DNA of 13,912 nt, from positions 1-13,912 of the forward strand of contig CAIJXA010000107.1 in assembly GCA_903824515.1 (NCBI GenBank), read 5' to 3'. Shown here piece after piece: positions 1-5,761 of this stretch. Each line of letters starts with the position of its first letter. Position 1 is the first letter of the stretch. The notes beneath the pieces were generated by a model. It worked only from the letters and a program-made list of their open reading frames with translations. It ran no database searches and was not told the DNA's origin. This DNA is from an uncultured bacterium (GTDB lineage Bacteria; Patescibacteriota; Minisyncoccia; Moranbacterales; GWC2-37-73). A program made the translations under genes and the position numbers.

Positions 1-1
1 G

Positions 2-310
2 ACTGACCGAATCGGAACTGCCAATCGAGATATTTTTGATGTTTGGTTTTTCTTGAAAAATGGTTGGGATTTTAACGCGGAAATTGTCAAAGCGCGCTCG
101 GGTCTTTCAGTTGCTGGATTTCTCGAAAAATCAATCGCAGCATTGGAAACCATTGAAGAAAATGACATTCTGGCTGGCTTAGGAGAGCTTTTGGATGCCA
201 AACAGAAAGACTGGGTCAAGGCGCATCTCAAAGAAGACGCTCTCTTTTTGCTTCGCTTGCGTTTGGACAATGAGAAGCGAAATTTGAAAGTTAATCAAAA
301 TCAGCAGTAA
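2..310 (+). CDS. C-terminal end of a probable AbiEii/AbiGii-like nucleotidyltransferase (partial, 5' end outside window)
   Basis: The reading frame is open from base 2 to the TAA at 308-310, so only the last 102 codons are present and the real start lies upstream. The visible part begins T-D-R-I-G-T-A-N-R-D-I-F-D-V-W-F-F-L, which resembles the conserved R-D-x-x-D-[VL]-x-x-[LF] segment of the AbiEii/AbiGii toxin family. These are nucleotidyltransferases usually paired with an AbiEi-type antitoxin. The rest is a charged helical tail with no membrane segment. The catalytic GSxxxxxD region would be further upstream and cannot be checked, nor can the partner gene. A TTG at 53 would give an 85-codon ORF, but it cuts through the conserved motif, so I treat the gene as truncated by the window edge. 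The family call is from recall of the motif and is moderately sure. Confidence 0.6.
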   Translation, partial: TDRIGTANRDIFDVWFFLKNGWDFNAEIVKARSGLSVAGFLEKSIAALETIEENDILAGLGELLDAKQKDWVKAHLKEDALFLLRLRLDNEKRNLKVNQNQQ

Positions 311-333
311 AATTATTTTTATATTTAGAACAG

Positions 334-391
334 TGCGGTTCAAGTCAGAGACATTGAACCGACGATGAGCCTGGATAAAAGGTTCACCGCA
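334..391 (+). promoter_or_regulatory. Leader with mutually exclusive hairpins upstream of the DUF523 gene
   Basis: The spacer before the DUF523 start contains three related 6-8 nt blocks that can pair in two exclusive ways. CGGTTCAA (336-343) is perfectly complementary to TTGAACCG (354-361), giving an 8-bp hairpin with a 10-nt loop. Alternatively TGAACC (355-360) pairs with GGTTCA (381-386), while TGCGGT (334-339) could pair with ACCGCA (386-391); these two share base 386. Such competing pairings are typical of riboswitches and attenuators. I do not recognise a known class, and no U-tract follows. It sits 23 nt before the ATG at 415. It could also simply be a palindromic spacer repeat. Confidence 0.35.
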
Positions 392-414
392 AAATATTTT
401 AAATTAGAAAACTT

Positions 415-829
415 ATGAAACTATGCAGCGCTTGTTTGCTTGGTGTCAACTGTCGTTATGATGGGAAGGCTAAGTCAAATGAAAAAGTTTTGAAATTAGC
501 CAAAGAGGAAGTCTTGATTCCAATTTGTCCAGAACAATTAGGCGGTTTGTCAACCCCGCGAAAACCTGCCGAACAGCAAGGTGAAAGAGTTGTCTGTAAA
601 AACGGTGAAGATGTGACCGAGAATTTTAATAGGGGGGGGGCAACAAGTTTTGGAGCTTGCAAAACTGCTCAACATTAAAACGGCAATTTTAAAACAAAAA
701 AGTCCTTCTTGCGGTTGTGGTCAAATTTATGACGGAACTTTTTCTGGAACTATCATCAAGGGCGATGGCGTGACTGCAAAATTGCTCAAAGAAAATGGGA
801 TTAAAGTTTTAACAGAAGAAGATTTATAA
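415..829 (+). pseudogene. DUF523 family protein, frameshifted at a run of nine G
   Basis: The N-terminal part (frame of ATG 415) has the DUF523 signature C-L-L-G-x-x-C-R-Y-D-G and then P-I-C-P-E-Q-L-G-G-L-S-T-P-R. The C-terminal part, one base out of frame (641 to TAA 827-829), continues Q-Q-V-L-E-L-A-K and K-S-P-S-C-G-C-G-Q-I-Y-D-G, the second half of the same family. The two halves meet at a run of nine G (632-640). Removing one G restores a protein of about 137 residues, close to the usual 140-150. As written, the upstream frame runs on to a stop at 676-678 with an unrelated tail. The break may be a sequencing error, slippage-based phase variation, or genuine decay. DUF523 proteins are cysteine-rich and of uncertain function. 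No Shine-Dalgarno is visible. Confidence 0.85.
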
Positions 830-831
830 TT

Positions 832-859
832 CACACCTATATATTAATTTATAGGTGTG
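832..859. repeat. Perfect 10-bp inverted repeat after the DUF523 gene
   Basis: CACACCTATA (832-841) is the exact reverse complement of TATAGGTGTG (850-859), with an 8-nt AT loop. It starts 3 nt after the DUF523 stop, which is where a terminator would lie. However, the bases that follow on the plus strand are A-rich rather than T-rich, and the minus-strand exit also lacks a T-tract. It may be a factor-independent pause or RNA 3'-end stabiliser instead of a classical intrinsic terminator. Confidence 0.5.
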
Positions 860-883
860 GAAAAAATAATTTTGGACAAAACA

Positions 884-1049
884 ATGAAAAAGGCGATTAT
901 TTTTGATTTTAGTGAAAAAAGAAGTTGGAGTTGAAGTTATTGCAGTTGATTTTGGTTTTCACGGGCGAGACCGACTCGAAAAAGGTGAGCCGTTTAAAAT
1001 AGTTTCGAGTTTTGAGGATGTTTTGGAGGTGGCTGATAATGTTGACTAA
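884..1049 (+). pseudogene. Remnant of a HAD-superfamily hydrolase with the central part deleted
   Basis: The ATG at 884 begins M-K-K-A-I-I-F-D-F, the start of HAD phosphatases (hhhhDxD motif I), but the frame closes at TGA 932-934. In another frame, from GTG 912 to TAA 1047-1049, the translation is K-K-E-V-G-V-E-V-I-A-V-D-F-G-F-H-G-R-D-R followed by L-E-K-G-E-P-F-K-I-V-S-S-F-E-D-V-L. This looks like the C-terminal end of phosphoglycolate-phosphatase-like HAD proteins (G-V-x-V-I-A-V-x-x-G-F, then the ...F-x-I-x-S-x-x-E-x-L strand). The core with motifs II and III is missing, so an internal deletion joined the two ends. It is not functional as it stands. The frame from 912 could still yield a 45-residue peptide, but I see no reason to expect it. 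Confidence 0.6.
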
Positions 1050-1089
1050 TTTATTAAAATAATTGAATTGAATAATTTTTCATAAAGAT

Positions 1090-1692
1090 ATGTCAATTTT
1101 GATCAATTTTAAAATCTGTGATAATGCTAAGGAGTGCAATGGTGTAGCGGTCTGCCCCACTGGGGCACTGTATTGGAACGCAGAGAAAAAAAGCTTATCA
1201 ATTGATAATAAAAAATGTATAAGTTGTAGAAAATGTGAAAAGAATTGCCAAGTTTCAGCTATCCATGTAGTAAGGGATGAAAAGGAATATGCCAAGATTG
1301 AAAAAGAGTTAAAGGAGGATCCAAGAAAAATGTCAGATTTATTTGTTGACCGATACGGCGCTCAACCCATTCATCCTGCTTTTCTTATTTCGGACGACAA
1401 ATTTCAATTAGAGGTTTTAGAGTCTGACAAGTTAGTAGCGGTGGAGTGTTTTAACGATGATTCCATTGCGTGTCTCTTAAAATCAATCTCAATAAAAAGA
1501 CTTTTGGGCGATTATCCTATTAAATATCGTAAAATGATGATTAGTGGTGAATTGATAACAAAATTGAAAATTAAAAAACTGCCATCCTTATTATTTTTTA
1601 AAAGAGGAAAACTTTTGGGAAAAATAGAAGGATATTATGCCAGCGATAAAAAAGATATTTTGGTTGAAAAAATAAAGAAGATAATTGGATAG
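1090..1692 (+). CDS. 4Fe-4S ferredoxin domain fused to a thioredoxin-like domain lacking CxxC
   Basis: A 200-residue soluble protein. Residues 1-60 look like a two-cluster bacterial ferredoxin: C10, C16 and C22-P-T-G in the first half, and C43-x2-C46-x2-C49-x3-C53 in the second. The first half has three cysteines with wide spacing (x5, x5) instead of CxxCxxCxxxC, so one cluster may be incomplete or differently liganded. Residues about 100-200 resemble a thioredoxin fold near the cis-proline (K-L-P-S-L-L-F-F-K-R-G-K) and end in the usual terminal helix. The position expected for CxxC reads D-D-S-I-A-C, with a single cysteine. A role in electron transfer or as a redox scaffold is inferred; the substrate is unknown. 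The gene stands alone between a pseudogene and a repeat spacer, and no ribosome binding site is visible before the ATG. Confidence 0.85.
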   Translation: MSILINFKICDNAKECNGVAVCPTGALYWNAEKKSLSIDNKKCISCRKCEKNCQVSAIHVVRDEKEYAKIEKELKEDPRKMSDLFVDRYGAQPIHPAFLISDDKFQLEVLESDKLVAVECFNDDSIACLLKSISIKRLLGDYPIKYRKMMISGELITKLKIKKLPSLLFFKRGKLLGKIEGYYASDKKDILVEKIKKIIG

Positions 1693-1777
1693 TTTGTGGC
1701 CTATTATAATATTATCGTTATTGCCATAATGGGCTTAACTTGGTAAGATTGGGTTATAAGAAGAGTCAGCATTAATG

Positions 1778-1893
1778 AATGTCATCTCGAACTCCATAGC
1801 GACGCCGCATGGCTGTCGTGTTTCAGGATTGAGGATTTATTAAACTAGTTGAGATAAAAGAGGTAGATTCTGAAATAAATTCAGAATGACACT
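1778..1893. repeat. Pair of REP-like palindromic repeats facing each other in the spacer before pheS
   Basis: The 213-bp gap between the ferredoxin gene and pheS has no ORF of note. It contains two similar blocks in opposite orientation. One runs from about 1778 (aaTGTCATCTCGAAC, then TTTCAGGATTGAGG near 1821-1834). The other reads on the minus strand from about 1893 (TGTCATTCTGAA, then TTCAGAATCTACC). The second contains a perfect 8-bp hairpin, ATTCTGAA (1867-1874) and TTCAGAAT (1880-1887). The first contains CGAC/GTCG (1800-1803, 1815-1818) around CC-GCAT-GG. TGTCATTCTGAA...TTCAGAATCT resembles the dispersed 'gtcattctgaa' repeats seen in many genomes. The exact borders are estimates. Confidence 0.5.
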
Positions 1894-1905
1894 CTAGCGA
1901 AGAAT

Positions 1906-2970
1906 ATGTTAAAAGAAAAAATTATTAAAATCAAAGAAGATGCACAGGCTGCAGCTGAAAACGCCAAAACCGTGGAAGATGTTTTGCAATTGGAAATCCA
2001 ATTTTTGGGACGCAAAAGTGAATTCGTGGGAATCTTGAGGCAACTTAAAGATGTTTCAGTGCAGGAGAAGAAAGAGGTTGGACAATTGGCTAATAGTGTT
2101 AAAGTTGAAATTCAAAATTTGCTAGATCAAAAGAAAAAAAACCTTTCTTCAACTTTTGATGCGCAGGTGGAAAAAATTGATGTCACAATTCCAGCTTTGA
2201 AAATGCGTCGCGGTCATTTGCATCCCCTGACTCAAATTCAAAATGAAATTGAAGATATCTTTACGTCGATGGGTTTTGAAATTGCTGACGGACCAGAAGT
2301 CGAAGATGAATTTCATAACTTTGATGCCCTGAATATGCCGAAGGACCACCCAGCTCGCGATATGCAAGACACTTTCTGGTTAAAAGCGCAGAGGAACACA
2401 GATAAAAGACAGAACGACACGTATGAAAACATAAATGAAAGAATGGTTCTTCGCACGCATACTTCGAATGTGCAAATTAGATATATGGAAAAACATCAGC
2501 CACCTTTTCGCATTATTGCGCCAGGGAGAATTTATCGTAACGAAGCAGGCGACTCAACGCATGAGCATACCTTTCATCAGTTCGAAGCCTTAGTGGTTGG
2601 CGATGAGATTAATGTTGGAAATTTTAAATTTATCGCCCAAGAGTTTTTTTCGAAATTTTTTAAAAAAGAAATTCAGATTCGGATCCGCCCAAGCTTCTTC
2701 CCGTTTACCGAACCAAGTTTTGAATTTGATATCAGTTGTACAGTTTGTGGTGGCAAGGGTTGCAGCGCTTGTAAGCAAGCTGGCTGGCTCGAAATTGGAG
2801 GGGCTGGGATGGTGAATCAAAATGTTTTTGTCGCTTCCGGTTATCCAAGAGGAAAATACCAAGGATTTGCTTGGGGATTTGGACTTGAACGCTTGGCGAT
2901 GATGAAATATAAAATCAGCGACATCCGCCTTTTCCACAGTGGGGATTTGCGGTTTATTAAACAGTTTTAA
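1906..2970 (+). CDS. pheS: Phenylalanyl-tRNA synthetase alpha subunit
   Basis: Catalytic subunit of the cytoplasmic (alpha-beta)2 enzyme that charges tRNA-Phe with phenylalanine using ATP. At 354 residues it has normal family length. Residues 1-90 form the N-terminal coiled coil. The class II core follows, with R-R-G-H-L-H-P-L-T, G-F-E-I-A-D-G-P-E-V-E, R-T-H-T-S, the motif 2 region R-I-Y-R-N-E-A-G-D-S-T-H-E-H-T-F-H-Q-F-E, and motif 3 G-F-G-L-E-R-L-A-M-M. A Cys4 knuckle (C-T-V-C-G-G-K-G-C-S-A-C) precedes G-W-L-E-I-G-G-A-G-M-V, as in some PheS proteins. Two small oddities are visible: a charged stretch of about 20 residues between F-W-L-K and V-L-R-T-H-T-S, and T-S-N-V-Q where most relatives have T-S-P-V-Q. 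pheT follows after 80 bp, so the two are probably cotranscribed. There is no Shine-Dalgarno before the ATG. Confidence 0.98.
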   Translation: MLKEKIIKIKEDAQAAAENAKTVEDVLQLEIQFLGRKSEFVGILRQLKDVSVQEKKEVGQLANSVKVEIQNLLDQKKKNLSSTFDAQVEKIDVTIPALKMRRGHLHPLTQIQNEIEDIFTSMGFEIADGPEVEDEFHNFDALNMPKDHPARDMQDTFWLKAQRNTDKRQNDTYENINERMVLRTHTSNVQIRYMEKHQPPFRIIAPGRIYRNEAGDSTHEHTFHQFEALVVGDEINVGNFKFIAQEFFSKFFKKEIQIRIRPSFFPFTEPSFEFDISCTVCGGKGCSACKQAGWLEIGGAGMVNQNVFVASGYPRGKYQGFAWGFGLERLAMMKYKISDIRLFHSGDLRFIKQF

Positions 2971-2972
2971 AA

Positions 2973-3040
2973 TAGCTTATAGCTTTTAGCTGCGTTAGCT
3001 TATAGGATTTTTCTAAAAGCTAATGAAGCTAATGAAGCTA
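2973..3040. repeat. Palindromic and tandem repeat spacer between pheS and pheT
   Basis: The spacer is built from variations of 'agctaa/ttagct'. TAGCTTTTAG (2980-2989) is the exact reverse complement of CTAAAAGCTA (3013-3022). TAGCTTATA occurs twice in direct order (2973-2981 and 2996-3004). The 9-bp unit GCTAATGAA is repeated in tandem from 3019 (two full copies and a partial). The transcript would fold into a hairpin just before the pheT start. No U-tract follows, so it should not end transcription. It may moderate pheT translation or be a neutral dispersed repeat. Confidence 0.55.
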
Positions 3041-3050
3041 ATTACTATAA

Positions 3051-5516
3051 ATGAAATATTCTTACAATTGGCTCAGGGAAATCTCGGGCACAAAATTATC
3101 GTTGGAAGAGTTGACCCAATGCATCACGATGCATGCGTTGGAAATTGAAGGCGTGGAAAAAATCGGCAGTGATTTTGAAAACTTTGTGGTGGGTGAAATT
3201 TTGGAAATTACGCCTCATCCTAACGCTGATAAATTGCAACTAACCAAAGTCAGTGTCGGACCCTCACTCCCAGCCTCTCTCCCAGAGGGCGAGAGGGGAA
3301 ATGGTAACGATCTTACCCTAGTCATTGTTTGTGGGGCGAAAAATATTGCGGTGGGTGATAAAGTTCCCGTGGCTTTAGTGGGAGCTAAAATGGTGAATGG
3401 CTTAGAAATTAAAGCAGCGGAAATTCGAGGCGAAAAATCTTTTGGGATGCTTTGTGCGCTCGATGAACTCGGCCTAGGTAGTGATCATGCGGGGATTTTA
3501 CTGCTGGAGAAAAATTTAAAAAATGGCACGCCACTGAAAGAAATTCTGGGCCAAGACGATTATATTTTAGAAATTAAAGTTTTGCCAGATCGCGCTCATG
3601 ATGCCGTTAGTCATGTCGGCCTGGCGCGCGAAATTTCAGCGCTGACTGGGTCAGAAATTGAATTTGATTATGAAGGCTTAAAACTAGCTAAGAAAAAAAC
3701 GACTCGCCTAAAAATTGCCTTGGAAAATAAGGATTTATGTAGTCGCTATCTGGCGGCTAAATTAGATAACGTGAAGATTGAAAAATCTCCGCAGTGGATT
3801 TCCGCTCGCCTAGAAAGCTGTGGGATCCGCTCAATTAATAACGTGGTGGACGTAACTAATTATGTAATGTTAGAACTCGGTCAGCCGCTACACGCTTTTG
3901 ATTTTGCGGAAATTGAAACTGGCGGGGTAGCGGAAATAATCGTGAGAAGCGCTAAGGCAAATGAGGAAATTATAATTTTAGATGGCAGCGTGAAAAAATT
4001 GTCTAGCGATGATATTGTGATTGCCAGTAAAAAAGGCGCGTTGGCTTTGGCTGGGGTAATGGGCGGTAAAGGCTCCGGGGTGAGCGAAAAAACGACTAGC
4101 ATCGTTTTAGAAGCGGCCACTTTTGCGCCAGCGCTGATTCGCAAAACAAAAAATAAATTTGGCTTGCAAACGGATGCGGCACTTCGCTTTGAAAAGGGAC
4201 TCGATCCAAACATTGCCGAAAAAGCCATGGTGCGCGTCATTGAAATTTTGACGCACATCACGGACGCTAAACTTGATGGCATTGTGGAGCAGTATCCAGC
4301 TCCAGTGAAACCTTGGACTGTCAGGCTTGATTTAAATTACGTAAATTCTTTGCTAGGCGAAGATGTCCCAGTTAGCGTTAGTAAAAAAATTCTGCTTTCC
4401 CTTGGCTTTGGTGTAAAAAATGCTGGCAAGAGTTTCCTGGTGAGCGTACCAACTTTTCGCTTGGACGTTTTGACGCCAGAAGATTTGATTGAGGAAATTG
4501 GTCGAATTTATGGCTATGAAAAAATTACGCCAACTGCGCAACTTGTTTCCATCAAACCGCCAGCCATCAACGAACAAAGAGTTTTTGTCAGAAAAGTGAA
4601 AAATGTCTTGGTTGGTCAGGGATTTTCTGAGGTTTACAATTATGCTTTTTATAGTCAGAAAGATAGTGAAAATGCCAGACTGCAAACTTTTAAGCATTTG
4701 GAACTTGAAGCTCCAGGAAATTTGGAGCAAACAATTTTGCGCGTGAGTTTGATTCCGAATTTGCTTAAAAATGTTCGGGAAAATTTAAAACACACAAAGG
4801 AAATGCATCTTTTTGAAATTGGCAAGATTTTTTTGCCAAATGATGATAGCGCGCTGCCAAACGAAAAGAATATGCTTTGCGGAATTGTGGTGCTTGAAAA
4901 AAAATCAAGCAAGAGTGGTGGACAAAATGAAATTCAGCAATCTTCATTTTTTCAGGCAAAATCTTTGGTGAATGATTTAATGTTGCAATTGGGAATCACT
5001 GACCAATATTACGCAATTTTGCAAGATGGATTTCAGCAGATTTCAAAATCCTTTTGTCACGATGGTCGATCTAGTGAGATTAAAATCATCGGAAAAGATG
5101 AAGCGATTGGCTGTATCGGGGAGATAAATCCACTAGTCTTGAATGATTTTGATATCGCTAGTCGAGTGGTTTTCTTTGAATTTGATCTTGAACTTCTGCA
5201 AAATGTCTCAACTGCCGAAAGAGAGTTTAGGGCGATTCCAAAATATCCAAACGTGATGAGGGACATTGCAATGGTTGTTTCTGGCGGAGAAAAAGTGGAT
5301 GATATTTTGAAAATAATTCAGCAGAGTGGCGGAGCGTTGGTCGTTGACGTTGATTTGTTTGATATTTTTGATTTTGCCGACGGGACTTCGAGTTATGCTT
5401 TTCATATTATGCTGAATTCTCAAAACAAAACACTGACCAGCGAAGAAGTTGATGTTATTATGGAAAAAATAACTGCAAAACTAGAGGCAGCTTTAAAGGT
5501 GCAAATCAGAAAATAG
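3051..5516 (+). CDS. pheT: Phenylalanyl-tRNA synthetase beta subunit
   Basis: Non-catalytic/editing partner of PheS, 821 residues, close to the usual 790-820. Domains in order: an N-terminal segment beginning M-K-Y-S-Y-N-W-L, the OB-fold tRNA-binding domain (about 40-150, with H-P-N-A-D-K-L-Q-L), B3/B4 editing domain (about 205-400, with G-I-R-S-I-N-N-V-V-D-V-T-N-Y and R-F-E-K-G-L-D-P), B5 (about 418-490, ending L-I-E-E-I-G-R-I-Y-G-Y), the class II-like core, and the C-terminal anticodon-binding FDX-ACB domain (about 727-821, starting P-K-Y-P-N-V-M-R-D-I-A). The oddity is residues about 71-86, a Pro/Glu/Gly-rich insert encoded by a palindromic repeat in a loop of the tRNA-binding domain, where relatives pass directly to the next strand. 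The reading frame stays intact. No Shine-Dalgarno is visible. Confidence 0.98.
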   Translation: MKYSYNWLREISGTKLSLEELTQCITMHALEIEGVEKIGSDFENFVVGEILEITPHPNADKLQLTKVSVGPSLPASLPEGERGNGNDLTLVIVCGAKNIAVGDKVPVALVGAKMVNGLEIKAAEIRGEKSFGMLCALDELGLGSDHAGILLLEKNLKNGTPLKEILGQDDYILEIKVLPDRAHDAVSHVGLAREISALTGSEIEFDYEGLKLAKKKTTRLKIALENKDLCSRYLAAKLDNVKIEKSPQWISARLESCGIRSINNVVDVTNYVMLELGQPLHAFDFAEIETGGVAEIIVRSAKANEEIIILDGSVKKLSSDDIVIASKKGALALAGVMGGKGSGVSEKTTSIVLEAATFAPALIRKTKNKFGLQTDAALRFEKGLDPNIAEKAMVRVIEILTHITDAKLDGIVEQYPAPVKPWTVRLDLNYVNSLLGEDVPVSVSKKILLSLGFGVKNAGKSFLVSVPTFRLDVLTPEDLIEEIGRIYGYEKITPTAQLVSIKPPAINEQRVFVRKVKNVLVGQGFSEVYNYAFYSQKDSENARLQTFKHLELEAPGNLEQTILRVSLIPNLLKNVRENLKHTKEMHLFEIGKIFLPNDDSALPNEKNMLCGIVVLEKKSSKSGGQNEIQQSSFFQAKSLVNDLMLQLGITDQYYAILQDGFQQISKSFCHDGRSSEIKIIGKDEAIGCIGEINPLVLNDFDIASRVVFFEFDLELLQNVSTAEREFRAIPKYPNVMRDIAMVVSGGEKVDDILKIIQQSGGALVVDVDLFDIFDFADGTSSYAFHIMLNSQNKTLTSEEVDVIMEKITAKLEAALKVQIRK
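3261..3298. repeat. Palindromic repeat element inserted in frame within pheT
   Basis: Within pheT, CCTCTCTCCC (3274-3283) pairs with GGGCGAGAGG (3287-3296) around a 3-nt loop, with one mismatch in ten. It is preceded by CCCTCACTCCCAG. This 'ccctcactcccag...ctctcccagaggg...gagaggg' pattern matches a dispersed intergenic repeat that I recall from many bacterial genomes. It is far more GC-rich than the surrounding gene. In frame it codes P-S-L-P-A-S-L-P-E-G-E-R-G, which looks unlike the rest of PheT. Copies elsewhere in the genome cannot be checked here. Confidence 0.7.
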
Positions 5517-5626
5517 AAAGTCTTTTTTCGAGACTCATTTCAAGAATTTCCTAGAAAAGCATGTTTAAATTTTTTTATCAAAAAGGATTAGTCAGCATTT
5601 TTTGAATTTGAATCTAAAACAAAAGG

Positions 5627-5652
5627 TCATTGGCCAACGCTGGTGATTTTTT
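5627..5652 (+). terminator. Weak candidate terminator after pheT
   Basis: The 245-bp gap between pheT and the next ATG carries TCA-ttgg-CCA-acgc-TGG-TGA followed by TTTTTT-G-TT. Six base pairs form, with a 4-nt bulge, and a good T-tract follows. It is the only hairpin with a T-tract between pheT and the downstream promoter, and it lies in the right place. The stem is short, so the call is tentative. Confidence 0.3.
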
Positions 5653-5691
5653 GTTGAAAAATGAAGAAAATATGAAAATTTGTGATAAATA

Positions 5692-5746
5692 TTGACAAAA
5701 ATTCATAATGTGTTAATATAATTTGAAACCTAACATATTAACATAT
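5692..5746 (+). promoter_or_regulatory. Sigma-70 type promoter overlapped by a 9-bp inverted repeat (operator candidate)
   Basis: A consensus -35 TTGACA (5692-5697) is followed by either TATAAT (5717-5722, spacer 19) or TAATAT (5714-5719, spacer 16). TGTTAATAT (5711-5719), overlapping the -10, is the exact reverse complement of ATATTAACA (5735-5743). The right arm also lies within two tandem copies of TAACATAT (5731-5738, 5739-5746). A protein binding this site would block the promoter. The obvious candidate is the downstream HTH protein itself (autoregulation), which is inference. Confidence 0.65.
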
Positions 5747-5761
5747 TTCAAGCTAACCAAT

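Noticed and set aside
337..346. GGTTCAAGTC resembling the T-arm of a tRNA
   Set aside because: No acceptor, D or anticodon stems can be fitted around it; it is better explained by the repeated GGTTCA/TGAACC blocks of the leader.
832..859. Hairpin after the DUF523 gene as an intrinsic terminator
   Set aside because: The stem is perfect, but neither strand has a T-tract after it, so it is listed only as an inverted repeat.
3019..3042. Tandem GCTAATGAA units as a CRISPR-like array
   Set aside because: The units are 9 bp and contiguous with no spacers; no cas gene is in the window.
3881..4282. 133-codon minus-strand ORF inside pheT
   Set aside because: It is antisense to the conserved editing domain of pheT and shows no recognisable motif; a shadow frame.
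5519..5535. AGTCT/AGACT hairpin immediately after pheT as the pheT terminator
   Set aside because: It is a 5-bp stem with the T-run in the loop rather than after it; the candidate at 5627-5652 fits better.
5723..5761. TTG start 13 codons upstream of the sigma-4/HARE gene
   Set aside because: It begins directly at the -10 box, so it would lie before any transcript start from this promoter; ATG 5762 is preferred.
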